Shown here one piece after another: positions 46,500 to 57,682 of a stretch of 64,000 nucleotides of DNA. Below the pieces are notes generated by a model that saw only the letters and a list, made by a program, of their open reading frames with translations, made no database searches and was not told the DNA's origin. The stretch comes from Lewinellaceae bacterium. GTDB taxonomy: Bacteria; Bacteroidota; Bacteroidia; Chitinophagales; Saprospiraceae. The stretch covers positions 198,962-262,961 of the forward strand of contig JADJFA010000010.1 of assembly GCA_016708875.1 (NCBI GenBank), in the 5' to 3' direction. The number at the start of each line of letters is the position of its first letter. The first letter of the stretch is position 1. A program made the translations under genes and the position numbers.

Positions 46500-46868
46500 A
46501 TGAGTTTCTCAAAAGAAGAAGTCGCCCACTACCGCTTGCAGCGAGCCAAAGAGGCGTTTGCTGAGGCGGAGATCATGCGTGATAATCAGCGATGGCAAAT
46601 GGTTGTCAACAGGCTGTACTATGCTTCTTTTTACGCGGTGTCGGCCTACTTCGTTCAGCAGGGATTGAAAGCATTTACACATTCAGGACTAAAAAGTGCC
46701 TTTAACAAGGAGTTGGTTCAAGCAGGCAAGGTTTCCTTAGCAGAAGGGCGGCTTTTCAATCAGCTCTTCTCCTATAGGCAGGATGCCGATTACAAAGATT
46801 TTGTAACGTTCGATGAAGTTGAAATTAACGAACTTTTTCCAAGGGTAGAATCGCTGATAACTCGTTAG
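46500..46868 (+). CDS. HEPN domain protein (UPF0332-like)
   Basis: The 122-residue helical protein has the HEPN pattern LQRAKEAFAEAEIM, RLYYASFYAVSAYFVQQG and LFNQLFSYRQDADYKDF. HEPN toxins are RNases with an R-x4-6-H motif; here the corresponding place reads RQDADY without His, as in the UPF0332 branch, so RNase activity is doubtful. It pairs with the MNT gene four bases upstream. It may be a toxin or a regulatory helper of the TIR/ATPase genes (inference). Confidence 0.88.
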   Translation: MSFSKEEVAHYRLQRAKEAFAEAEIMRDNQRWQMVVNRLYYASFYAVSAYFVQQGLKAFTHSGLKSAFNKELVQAGKVSLAEGRLFNQLFSYRQDADYKDFVTFDEVEINELFPRVESLITR

Positions 46869-46894
46869 AGTCATTGGTTTTGGGTCAATAACTA

Positions 46895-47424
46895 TTATGC
46901 AACCCCAAAATCCTTCGGCACAAACCCTTTCGGATTCCTCAGTTTGAAATTCTCGTCATTGGCTTCTACAGTGTAAATACCGTGCTTGGCAGCAAGCTGG
47001 ATGGCGTTTTGTTCGCCTTTGACGAAGATTACCATGCCGTAGACTTTTTTGCCCCGGTGTTCTGGCATGAAATCGAACAAACGCTGGCAAGCCTGCTCCA
47101 CCTGTTCGACGTGGTGTTCCCGAAAATGACTTTTTATCTCGCCTACCATAACGGTATTGATATTGCCGTTGGAATATCCCAATGCATCCACCTCCATTTC
47201 CCGTCTTTGCGTCGGATGTGGATAGGATTGACCCCTTCCATGCCGAATTTCTCGCGCATAATGCGCTCCACCGTCGGGTAGGCTAAGCCCTCGGCAAATG
47301 AGCCAAGTTTGTTGCCCAATTCGCCCAGTTGCTTCTGGGTTCTTTTGACAATTTGATCGGTCTCTTTTTGAGAGAGCGCCAATTCGCTTATAATCTGCCG
47401 TAGTTCGTCAAAATTGTTGTCCAT
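46895..47424 (-). CDS. DUF3782-type PD-(D/E)XK nuclease-like protein, frame-shifted
   Basis: The first part (47424 to about 47200) is a helical segment with coiled coil (LALSQKETDQIVKRTQKQLGELGNK) and SFAEGLAYPTVERIMREKFG. The second part, in another frame, has the nuclease-fold core (EVDALGYSNGNINTVMVGEIKSHF with D-x(n)-E-x-K). One more G in the GGG run near 47205 joins RRKDG to EMEVDALGYS and gives 176 residues. The family is common in cyanobacteria and Bacteroidota; it may be a restriction-type endonuclease. It lies tail to tail with the HEPN gene and may belong to the same accessory patch. Confidence 0.8.
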
Positions 47425-47449
47425 GTTTTGAATTTGAATGTTTGGACTA

Positions 47450-47457
47450 CAAATATA
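47450..47457 (-). promoter_or_regulatory. -7 box for the DUF3782-type gene
   Basis: The minus strand reads TATATTTG, a perfect TAnnTTTG match, 26 bases before the ATG at 47424. Confidence 0.45.
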
Positions 47458-47466
47458 AGCAATTTT

Positions 47467-49096
47467 TTATCGCTTCGCAACAGGCTGCCCGCTATTCAAA
47501 ACCTGTACTGCCTTTTCCACCGCCGGGTCGTCATCATTCAAAATTTTATAAAGACCCTCATCTCCGAAAAGTGTTTTGGCGAGGCGGGCTTTGAGTTGGA
47601 GTTTGAGTTCGTTGCGGCATTTGGCTAGCTCCACGGGACTTTTTTTCGTGCCTTGCTTTTCAGCATATGTGGCCAGTTCTTCCAGCATTTCATCCGAAAC
47701 GGTATAAGTCTGTGCAAATTCAGGTAGCGCTGAGGACATGGTTGCGCGGTTTTTATTTTCCATCCAACGCGACATGAACTGTGGAATCTGCTGCCGCAAC
47801 GCAGTGAAGTATTGACTTGAAAAAGAAGTATCTATTGGAATAAAAATATCCGGGGTGACGCCTCCGCCACCAAAAACGATGCGGCCTTGACCCGTGTAAA
47901 ACAAGGTGCTGTCAAGCTTGTTTGATTTTGGCTTCGTTGGATAATTCGCCGTTTTTAAGTCGGCGTTCGGCCTCATTGTCGTAATCCTGTCCCTGCTTGT
48001 AGTCGCGCTGGATGCAACGCCCGCTGGGAGTGAAGTAGCGCGATACGGTAAGCCGCATAGCGCCGCCATTGGAAAGCGGGTATTGTTCCTGCACCAAACC
48101 TTTGCCAAAAGAACGGCGACCCACCACCCAACCACGATCCCAATCCTGAACGGCTCCGGCAACAATTTCACTGGCAGATGCAGAGCCTTCGTCAATCAGA
48201 ACAGCCACATTTTGGATGTCAAAACGGGCGCGGCCATTGCTTTTGTAGTCTTTGCGCAGCCCGGCCCGGCCTTTGGTATAAACAAGGAGCTTGCCTTCGG
48301 GAAAGAATTGGCTGAGCATTTCGGTGGCTTCTTCAAGGTAACCACCAGGATTGCCGCGCAGGTCGAGCACAAGACTTTTCATGCCCTTTTCTTCCACGAG
48401 TGGAGTCAGGTTTTGCATAAATTCCTGATAGGTTTTACCATTGAAATGGGCAACCCTGATGTAGCCGATACGCTCGTCGAGCATATAGGCGGCATCCACG
48501 CTTTTGACGGGGATTACATCACGCGAAACCTCGAAATACCTAAGTGTGGTCTCCTGCCCGCGCCTGATCCCGACTTTGACCTTAGATCCTTTTGGGCCAC
48601 GTAACTTGTTGTAAATCTTCCCTGTTTCAATTTTGATCCCTGCAATTATGGTGTCGTTGATGCTCACGATTTTATCGCCAGCGAGGATGCCAGCCATCTC
48701 CGAAGGGCCGCCGGAAAGCGGGGCCACCACTTGGATCGTATCGTCCAGAATAATGAACTCGATGCCCACACCTTCAAACTCGCCATTCATGTCGTCTTCC
48801 ACAGCTCGAAGTTCGTCGGGACTGATGTAAATGGAATGCGGATCAAGCCCATCAAGGAGGTGTTCAATCGCGGTGGCGCGGAGGCTTTCGATGTCCACAG
48901 AATCCACATATTTGGCTTCAACGTAGCGCAGAATTTCATCCAGCGTCCCTGCCTTGGCAGAGGTCCGCGATTCGAGGCTGAAATTACGGTCGTAATGTGG
49001 CAGTTTTTGTCCGATGAACATCCCTACAGCCAATGTGGCGGCAAGGATTAAGGGGAGTCGGGTTTGAATTTTTGGGCGCTGTTCGTTGTCCGTCAT
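47467..49096 (-). CDS. C-terminal processing peptidase (S41, Ctp/Prc), frame-shifted
   Basis: The protein has an N-terminal membrane anchor or signal (LPLILAATLAVGMFIGQKL) and a PDZ domain (GVGIEFIILDDTIQVVAPL, GILAGDKIVSINDTI). The S41 catalytic pair is Ser in IDEGSASASEIVAGA and Lys in GRRSFGKGLVQEQY. The frame changes near 47920: the AAA of ATCAAACAAG read as AA joins EAKI to NKLDSTLFYTGQGRIVFGGG, giving 542 residues. It would trim or degrade periplasmic proteins. It is divergent from the Lrp-type regulator. Confidence 0.92.
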
Positions 49097-49138
49097 GGTA
49101 TTATTGCAGATTTTTCTGCTGAATTTTCAAAAAATTTC

Positions 49139-49146
49139 TAATTTTG
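49139..49146 (+). promoter_or_regulatory. -7 box for the Lrp/AsnC gene
   Basis: TAATTTTG is a perfect TAnnTTTG match, 39 bases before the ATG at 49185. It supports that start over the in-frame codon at 49086, which lies upstream of the box. Confidence 0.55.
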
Positions 49147-49184
49147 TTCAAAATTTAATATTAATCTCATTGTTTTCCGCCGCT

Positions 49185-49670
49185 ATGCATAATTCAGAAC
49201 TTCCCCGCCTTGATCAATTGGATCATCAAATCCTTGCTAAACTCGTTGAAGACGGCAAAATGCCCTACACCGATATTGCCAAACAGCTCTTTGTTTCGAG
49301 TGGCACCATCCACGTCCGAATGAAGAAAATGGAGGAACTCGGTATCGTAAAAGGCTCAAGCCTTACGCTCGACTACCATAAACTAGGCTACGATGTCACG
49401 GCTTTTCTTGGCATTTATCTCGATAAAAGCTCGCTTTATGACGAAGTGACCCAACATCTCCAAAACATCCCAGAGGTGGTGACAGCCAATTATACGACAG
49501 GAGCGTACGCCCTCCTTTGCAAAATTGTGTGCAAAGATACGAATCACCTGCGCCTGGTACTCCAAGATAAAATTCAAAAAATCAACGGCATCCAGCGTAC
49601 CGAGACTTTCATCTCGCTGGAAGAGCGGATCAACCGACCCGTGAACTTTTTGGATGGAACTGAGGATTGA
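49185..49670 (+). CDS. Lrp/AsnC family transcriptional regulator
   Basis: The 161-residue protein has an N-terminal helix-turn-helix (LDQLDHQILAKLVEDGKMPY, IAKQLFVSSGTIHVRMKKMEELGIVKG). A C-terminal RAM domain follows (VTAFLGIYLDKSSLYDEVTQHL, VTANYTTGAYALLCKIVCKD), which binds amino acids or other small ligands and forms oligomers. It is a DNA-binding regulator; targets are unknown. The promoter box at 49139 and a spacing of 39 bases decide the start. Confidence 0.94.
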   Translation: MHNSELPRLDQLDHQILAKLVEDGKMPYTDIAKQLFVSSGTIHVRMKKMEELGIVKGSSLTLDYHKLGYDVTAFLGIYLDKSSLYDEVTQHLQNIPEVVTANYTTGAYALLCKIVCKDTNHLRLVLQDKIQKINGIQRTETFISLEERINRPVNFLDGTED

Positions 49671-49816
49671 AATTTAACTTTGACAAGCCTATGAAAAAAG
49701 ATTTATTATTTTTGGCGGCTGAAAATTTCAACTATGCTCAGTCAGCGTTTTATGTGTTGGCTGCATCTTTAGTACTTAAAACTACCCTCATTCTTTTTTT
49801 CAATCACTCAAAATTT

Positions 49817-52800
49817 ATGGCAAAACGCTACACTTTTTTTCGAATAATCTCACTCTTCGCGCTTTTTGTCATCCCAGGCCTATTGCGCGCGAATACCGAA
49901 CCAACCGGTGATCCATTGACCAGCAACCTCAGCAACCCTGATTCGCTCGCGATCGCGATTCGGCTCGGGCACTGCAACCCAATAACCGCTGTGTCCATCA
50001 ACTGTGTAACACACACTATTGAGTTGTCTGCTTTTGTAAGCTGGACATTCACAGGTGTGCTCGACCCCTATGTGGCCACCTGGAGCACAGGGGAAGTAGC
50101 GCACAAGATTACGGTTGTACCGCCAGGCGCCTGGAGCTGGGACCCCTCCATCACGGGCTGCGAGCCCAACCACTGGTCCAACACGTACGACCAGCCCGGC
50201 ACCTTCTTTTTAGGCGTTTTAGATATCACCGGGCAGCCACTGTGTGAAAATGGGTTTATTGACCTCACAGTTACGCCCACCGACGATGTGTACCATTTTC
50301 TTAGCTACGACTGGAACCCTGATGGAAATGGCGGAGCCATGTCTCCTTTTGAGGTTACGGAACCAGGCCTTTATACGCTTTCAGTGTTAGATCAATTGGG
50401 ATGTCCCTTCACAGACCAGTTCAACGTTCCAAACAGTCCACCAGTGGTCCCGACGCTTTCAGGGCCTCTGGTTATGTGCTCGGAAGGTGACACCGCAACG
50501 GTACAGCTCAACCAGACCTGGAACGCGTATGAATGGCAGGATGGCGAAACCACAAACTCAATTACGGTCTATGGACCTGGCTTGTACAACGTTACGGTCA
50601 CCAATCAGTTCGGCTGTACGGGCCAAGGGCTCTATGGCGTCATTTCGGGGGACATTGACCCGTTCCCCATCAGCATGACCGCCCCATTGATCTGCCCTGG
50701 GCAGCCTGATACGCTTCGTGTGGTCGGTGGATTCAGCCAGTACCACTGGTCGAACGGCGCGTTCGGTATCACGAACATCGTGACTCAACCCGGCACCTAC
50801 TCGGTTACGGTGAGCAATATACACGGCTGTACCAACACGGGCAGCGTCACGGTGGGCCTGAAACCCACGCCCACACTCTCGGCGTCGAGTACGCCCTTCT
50901 GTCCCGGCGGCGCCTCCACGGTCACTGTTTCGGGCGGCCCACCTTCCAGTTATCTGTGGTCGAACAGTCAAACGGGCAACCCCATCACCGTGTCGGTGCC
51001 CGGTACTTATACAGTGACGGTGAGCAACGCCACGATCTGTCCAGCGACGGCCAGCGTCTCGGTGATCCAGTCGCCCGCCCCGATCACACTCATCGGGCAG
51101 CCGCCGCAATTAAACTGCTCCTTCCCGCAGACGGTGCTTAACGCTTCGGCCTCTTCTTCGGACTCGAACCATGTCTTCCTGTGGACGACCGTGGGGGGCA
51201 ACTTTGTGTCAGGCCAGAACACCCTGACGCCGACGGTTGACGCTTCGGGGACTTACACGCTCCTGATAACAAACTCCCTGACGGGCTGCACGTCCTCTGC
51301 ATCGGTGACGGTGACGTCCAATATGCAGGCGCCCCCTGCACCTGTTGGCGCTCCCTCGACGCTGACCTGCACGGTGACGACCCTTAACATCGGCCCTTCC
51401 AGCCCTCCTATGGACACGACGCTCGTGCCCTCCTGGTCTGCCGGACCTGGTGGCAACATCGTTTCGGGGCAAAACAGCTGGGCGCCTATCGTGAATCTTC
51501 CGGGCACCTACACGCTCCTGGTAACGGACCCTTCTAACGGTTGCACCTCCACCAATTCGGTGCTGATAAGCCAGAACACCTCGCTGCCGACCTCCCTGAT
51601 CGCGACCCCCAACCAGATTACCTGCACGGCGGCCACGGTTTCCCTCAACGGCTCGGCCTCCTCCACAGGCCCCAATTTTTCGTACCTGTGGACAACTGCC
51701 GGCGGGACAATATCGGGCCCCACGAACACGGCCTCGACGACCGCTTCTGCGGTTGGGACGTACACGCTCCTGGTGACGAACACCATAAACGGCTGCACAG
51801 CGGTTTCTTCAGTGGTCGTCACGGCGGACCAGAATATACCCACGGCGCTGGCAGCGCCCCCTGCGACTTTGACGTGTTCGGTGCTGGACGTGATGATAGA
51901 CGCCACGGCCTCGAGCTCCGGCCCGACATTCACCTATACCTGGACGGGGCCAAGCCCCGGAAGCATCATCGGCGGTCAGGGAACCCTGACGCCGACGGTG
52001 AACGCGCCGGGCACCTACACCCTCAACCTGCTGAACACTGCGAACAGTTGCTTTGCAACGCTGTCGGTGGTCGTGCCTCAGGACATCCTGCCGCCAACGG
52101 CGGATGCCGGTCAGGACGCGACGCTCAACTGCGTGGTTCCGACCCTGAACCTCGACGGCTCGGCCTCTTCCACAGGCCCCAACTTTACATACCTGTGGAC
52201 AGCCTCTGGCGGTGGCAATATCACAGGCGGGGCCAACGGGCTGACGCCCACGGTTGACATGGCGGGGACCTACAACCTGCTGGTGACCAACCTATCCAAC
52301 GGCTGTACCTCGAACAATTCGGTGCAGGTGCTGAACGACGCCAACGCGCCCGACGCACAGATAGCCGCCCCGGCCACCCTGACCTGCGTGACGCTGCAGG
52401 CGGTGATTGACGCCCTTGGGTCTGCCCAGGCGCCAACTTATGTGTACACCTGGAGCGGCCCTGCCGGCGGTATCATCGCTGGCCAAGGCACCTTGCAGCC
52501 AACGGTTAACCTGCCTGGTGTGTACACACTCGACATCGTGAACACAGCCAACGGCTGCACAGACGTGGCGACGGTAACGGTGACGCAGGACATAGCGGCC
52601 CCGACCGCCGAAGCAGGCCCCGACGGGCTGATCAATTGCACAAGCCCCGCTGGCACGGTGGGCAGCGCTGCCAACCCTTCGGGGCCAGGCTTCACGCTGC
52701 TGTGGACGACCGCAGGCGGCAACTTCACGTCTCCGACCAACGGCCCGACGGCCACGGTGGACGCTGCAGGAACTTACACTTTGCTCATTACCAACAATGC

Positions 52801-55412
52801 CAACGGCTGCACGGACACGGACGTAGTAACGGTTGCGGACGACTTTGCGGCTCCTGCTGCAGTGGCAGGGCCGACCTTCGAACTGAACTGCATACAGACC
52901 ACTACGGTACTTCAGGGCACTGGCGCCTCGGGCGCGGGCATCGTCTACCTGTGGACGACCCAGGACGGCACGATCGTGAGCGGAGCGAACACGCTAACGC
53001 CAACGGTGAGCGAGGAGGGGACATACTCCCTTCTGGTGACGAACAATAACAACGGCTGCACGGGCACCGACCAGGTGCTGATTACGGTGAGCGCGGACGT
53101 TCCGCTCTCCGCGATCGCGCAGCCTGCAACGCTGACCTGTGTGCTGACGAGTTTTGGCCTGAACGCCATCAACGGCACGAGCGCAAGCCCGACGATCACC
53201 TACAGCTGGACGGCAACGAACGGCGGCAACATCACGGGTGGGAACACCACGCTGACGCCGACGATAGATGCTCCGGGCACCTACACGCTGCTCGTCACGG
53301 ACGCATCAAACAGCTGCACCTCGACAGAGACGGTGACGGTTTTGGAGAACATCGTAGACCCGAACGTTGACGCTGGCAGCGCCGCGCCGCTGACTTGTGC
53401 GGTGCTGACCCTGCCCCTTGCAGGCCAGTTCGACTTCTGGGAACATCAGCTACCTGTGGTCAACCACTAATGGCACGATCCTGGGCGGGGGCAATACCCC
53501 GACGCCGACGATCGGCTCGACGGGCACCTACACGGTGCTGGTGACGGACAACATAAACGGCTGCACGGCGACGGACAACATCGTGGTCACAGACGATGTC
53601 GTTCCACCGGTGGCGGCCATCGCGCAGCCTGAGATCCTGACCTGCGATCTGTTACAGACACCCGTTAACGGCACTGGTTCGAGCCAGGGGGCGATTTTCG
53701 CCTATCTGTGGTCTACCCAGGATGGCAACATCGTGATCGGCGAGACGACGAACCAGCCGCTCGTTGACGAGCCGGGCACCTACGACCTGTTGGTGACGAA
53801 CACCCAAAACGGCTGCACCGAAACGGCGTCCATCGTCGTGGACGAGGACGTGCTGCCGCCCACAACAGAGGCGGGCCAAACAGTGGGGCTTGACTGCGAC
53901 ACACAGGTAAACGCCCTCAATGGCGCAGGCTCAAGCCTGGGTGCGAACTTCTCGTACCTCTGGACAACCTCGGGCGGCCTGATCGTCTCCGGCGCGACGA
54001 CCCTGACACCGCAGATCGGTGACCCAGGGACATACGTCCTGACGATAGAGAACACGACAAACGGCTGTACCTCAACAGATAACGTGATTGTCACCGAAGA
54101 CCTGACGACACCGGCCTTCGCCATCGCGCAGCCACAACTGCTTACCTGCCTGGTCACCACTGCCCAAACGGTAGGCGCTGGCACAGGATTCGGCACTGCG
54201 CCGACGGCCACCTGGACGACCACCAATGGCAACATCGTGAGTGGCGCAAATACCCTGAGCGCCCTTGTGGACGCCCCGGGTACATACATTCTGACGGTGG
54301 TGAACAACCAAACTGGCTGCACGGACACGGAGCAGGTGGTGGTGACGGAGGACGTGGCCCCGCCGCCCTTGAACGCCCCGCCGGTCGGCCTATTGACCTG
54401 CACCGTGCTTGAGCGCGTACTGACAGCCAACACGGCGCCGCAGGCGCTGCTGCAGTGGACGACCCAAAACGGGAACATCGTTTCGGGGGCGAACACGGCC
54501 AATCCGGTGGTTAACGCGCCTGGGACGTACACCGTCACTGCCACGCTGCCGCTGAACGGCTGCACGGCGGTCACCTCGGTGCCGCTGGGGATAGAGACAA
54601 ATATCCCGACGGGCCTGGAGTTCCTGCTGGACCCGCCGCTTTGCAACGGGACATTGGGCTTCTTGACAGTGGAACAGATAAACGGCGGCATAGGGCCGTT
54701 CGAGTACTCGATAGACGGTGGAGCGACGTTCTTCCCCGCGCAGGACATAGACGGTTTGCAGCCCGGCACATACGACCTGGTAATAAGGGACGTGAACGGC
54801 TGCGAGATAACGGAAGAGGTTCCGGGACCGACACCTCCAAGCCCGGCGGTGGCCCTGCCCCTGGAGTTTAGCATCCAGTTGGGCGAAGACCAGCAGTTGC
54901 AGGCGATAGTTCCGCCCGCCTACCCGCTGGCCTTGATAGACCAGGTGATTTGGGAACCGACAACAGGCCTTACGTTTGAAGACAACCCGACCATTGCGGA
55001 ACAGCTCAGCCCGCTTGCGATGCCGTTCTCGACGACGCAATACACGGTTACGATCATCACAGAAGAAGGCTGCCGCGCGGTGGCCCGGACGGTGATCAAG
55101 GTTGACCGCAACATAGACATCTACGCTCCGAACATTATCTGGCCGGAAGATCCTGACGGTCAGAACGCTGCGTTCACGCTGTTCACACGGCAGGGTTCTG
55201 TGAACCAGATCCTGAGCCTGCAGGTGTACGACCGCTGGGGCGAGCAATTGTTCGTGAACAAGAACTTCCTTCCCGACGACCCGCAAGTGGGTTGGCCCGG
55301 CGACTTCAAGGGCGAGCCGGTGAATCCCGGAGTGTTCGTGTGGTGGGCCGAGGTGGAACTGGTGGACGGGCAGAAGATTCTGATGAAGGGCGACGTGACG
55401 GTGGTGCGTTAA
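49817..55412 (+). CDS. Giant Ig-like repeat surface protein with type B sorting domain, frame-shifted
   Basis: A signal peptide (MAKRYTFFRIISLFALFVIP) begins a protein of about 1,864 residues. It contains roughly fifteen PKD/Ig-like repeats of 85-95 residues (pattern LTC, LNGSASSTGPNFSYLW, GGNI-SG-NTLTPTV, PGTYTLLVTN, NGCTS). A gliding-motility type C-terminal domain (IYAPNIIWPEDPDGQNAAF to ILMKGDVTVVR) marks type B export by the type IX system. The frame changes at 53414-53417; C4 read as C3 joins LTLPLQASSTSGNISYLWS. GC content and codon choice in the repeats (many ACG, GCG, CTG) differ from the 5' end. It probably acts as an adhesin. Confidence 0.9.
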
Positions 55413-55442
55413 GCCCAGCCCAACGGCGGTCCTAAATTAATT

Positions 55443-55484
55443 GCGGCCTTCGAGATCTTTTGTAAGTCTCGGAGGCCGCTTTTT
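55443..55484 (+). terminator. Terminator of the giant surface protein gene
   Basis: GCGGCCT (55443-55449) and CGAGA pair with TCTCG and AGGCCGC (to 55479), followed by five T residues. It lies 31 bases after the stop. Confidence 0.8.
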
Positions 55485-55628
55485 ATAAATAGCTCAACGT
55501 GGCCTTGAAAGCAAAATCACTACATCGCGAAGGCTTTCACGGTGCGTTTAGTTTGCCCATCCGAACTACTGAGTTTCCCCATCACGGAACTTTCCCCCCA
55601 AGCTTTCGTTTCTTTGCACCTCATTTTT

Positions 55629-57506
55629 ATGGAACAACCAAAATTCGCCATTGACAAAGAACGCCTCGGCCAGCGACGTGCTGCGCTCGAGATACTTCGT
55701 GTGCGGCTCAAACAGGATTTTGTCGGAATTGACGAAATCATTGACAGCCTGCTCGACTACATCCAGGTCTGGTACCTGATGCCCGAGGTGCTTACCCGCC
55801 CTATCATCGTATGCCTCTGGGGAATGACCGGGGTGGGCAAAACCGATCTCGTGCGTCGGTTGGTGCAACACCTTGATTTTCAAGAGCGTTTCGCCGAAGT
55901 AGAATTGGGGAATACCGACCAAACGACTTATTTCAGCAGTGTAAATGCCATTTTGAAATCCAATGGATTGGTCGACAGCCGACCTGCTATTGTGCTTTTT
56001 GACGAGATTCAGCGGTTTTATACCATAGAGCCGGATGGCTCGCCTGTGCAGGTCACCAAGTTCAACGATTTCTGGGAACTGCTCTCTGATGGGCGCCTTG
56101 CCAAGCGCGAAAAAGAAGATTTCGACTACTATATTTCAGATTTCATGTTCAACCAGCGGCAGCGCAACCGCCGCCCGGCGGGCGAACCCGTACCACCAGA
56201 AGACCCTATGCAAGACACCGTAGGGATCTGGGAGGCCCGGAATTTGAAAAAAATGCTCGAACTGGAAGAAGATGTGCTCGACATCGCCGAGATGAGCAAA
56301 AAGCAGATGCTCGACATTATCATCGAAGCCAAGAGCCGCCGCCGCGTGTTCGAGCCGATAGATTACTCCCAAATGCTGATCCTCATCAGTGGCAACCTGG
56401 ATGAGGCGTTTCAAATGGCCACCCACACTTCCGACAGTGAGGTGGACGCTGATATTTATCATGCCTTCACAAAAAAAATAACGGCGGTGGACATCAAAAA
56501 TGCGCTCACACGCCGCTTTCGCCCGGAGCAGGTAGCGCGTTTTGGCAATATCCACCTGATTTATCCGAGCCTGCGCAAAGCTGATTTCGAATCGCTTATT
56601 CGCAAGGAAGTGGGTAAAATTGTAGGCCGTACGGAAGAGCGTTTCAGCGTGAAAATCCATATTTCGGACAATGTATTCGACCTCATTTACCGCAACGGCG
56701 TGTTCCCCGTACAAGGGGTGCGGCCCGTATTCAGCAGCGTGACCGATATTTTAGAAACCAATCTAAGCAAGTTTCTTTTTGAATGCCTGAATGATGGAAG
56801 TGACTCATTTTCTATTGATTACGACAACGAAGGGAAAAAAATATCGGCCCAGATTGGCAACCGAAAAGTGGAAATCCCGTTCGTGGGTCGCATTGACAAA
56901 ATCCGCCAAGGCAACATTGCCGATGTGGTAGCCAATGTAAGCGTCCATGAGGCAGGTCATGCCGTGGCATATGTGACCCTGTTCGGCATTGCACCCTTAC
57001 AGCTCAAATCGAAAGTGGCGAGCAGTTATGCTTCTGGTTTCACGTTTCCGCATGAGATATATGAGACCAAGGAAAATTTGCTCAAAAAAATAAAGGTTTT
57101 CCTCGCTGGAGGCCTGGCGGAAGAACTTGTTTTTGGTGATGAAAACGCCACAGTAGGCCGCTCCAACGACCGCGAACACGTGACCATGCTGGCCATGGAC
57201 TACATTCGTCGTCACGGCTTCGATGAGCGTTATCAGGCCAACTACACCCTGGAGTATGGCTTTTCAATGGATAAAAATGCCACCGACAAAGACGTGGAGG
57301 CCATGATCGCCAGCATTGTAAAAGAAACCCGCGCCCTGCTCGCCAAGCAACTGGACTTCCTGCTCGACCTGTCCCGAGCACTTAATGAGAAAGGCAGCAT
57401 GGACGCAAAAGACGTGGCCGAAGTGGCGGCTCGGTTTAATCTTCCGGCAGCCATAAAAGAAGAAGGATACTTGCACCTGCCGGGCTACCAAGGCAAGCTT
57501 GGATGA
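55629..57506 (+). CDS. Soluble AAA+ ATPase fused to an M41 (FtsH-type) protease domain
   Basis: The 625-residue protein has a Clp-type AAA+ module: LRVRLKQDFVGIDEIIDSLL, Walker A GMTGVGKT (65-72), Walker B IVLFDEIQ (121-128), and ALTRRFRPEQVARFG. An M41 peptidase domain follows, with zinc motif HEAGH (440-444), VFLAGGLAEELVFGDE, and SND near 512-514 supplying the third ligand. Unlike FtsH there is no membrane segment, and the ATPase looks more like ClpA/ClpX than FtsH. It is probably a cytoplasmic ATP-dependent protease. The ATG at 55629 (MEQPKFAIDKERL) fits best. Confidence 0.88.
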   Translation: MEQPKFAIDKERLGQRRAALEILRVRLKQDFVGIDEIIDSLLDYIQVWYLMPEVLTRPIIVCLWGMTGVGKTDLVRRLVQHLDFQERFAEVELGNTDQTTYFSSVNAILKSNGLVDSRPAIVLFDEIQRFYTIEPDGSPVQVTKFNDFWELLSDGRLAKREKEDFDYYISDFMFNQRQRNRRPAGEPVPPEDPMQDTVGIWEARNLKKMLELEEDVLDIAEMSKKQMLDIIIEAKSRRRVFEPIDYSQMLILISGNLDEAFQMATHTSDSEVDADIYHAFTKKITAVDIKNALTRRFRPEQVARFGNIHLIYPSLRKADFESLIRKEVGKIVGRTEERFSVKIHISDNVFDLIYRNGVFPVQGVRPVFSSVTDILETNLSKFLFECLNDGSDSFSIDYDNEGKKISAQIGNRKVEIPFVGRIDKIRQGNIADVVANVSVHEAGHAVAYVTLFGIAPLQLKSKVASSYASGFTFPHEIYETKENLLKKIKVFLAGGLAEELVFGDENATVGRSNDREHVTMLAMDYIRRHGFDERYQANYTLEYGFSMDKNATDKDVEAMIASIVKETRALLAKQLDFLLDLSRALNEKGSMDAKDVAEVAARFNLPAAIKEEGYLHLPGYQGKLG

Positions 57507-57601
57507 GGCCAGTTTTAATTTAGAAGGCAACATTTAAGTTGCTTCCTAATGCTCCCCAAAATTTTCCTTGCTCCTGCCGCGTCAAACCGCATAACAATAT
57601 T

Positions 57602-57609
57602 TACTTTTG
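57602..57609 (+). promoter_or_regulatory. -7 box for infC
   Basis: TACTTTTG is a perfect TAnnTTTG match, 74 bases before the TTG start of infC. Confidence 0.55.
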
Positions 57610-57682
57610 CAACACTTTTTGCCAACGGGCGCGTCGGCATAAACCCAACGCGAACCTTTTTTTCACCAAACCATCACATTAA

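Noticed and set aside
53418..55412. A separate gene starting at 53418
   Set aside because: It begins in mid-repeat with TTG and no signal; one base change in the C4 run at 53414 joins it to the upstream frame.
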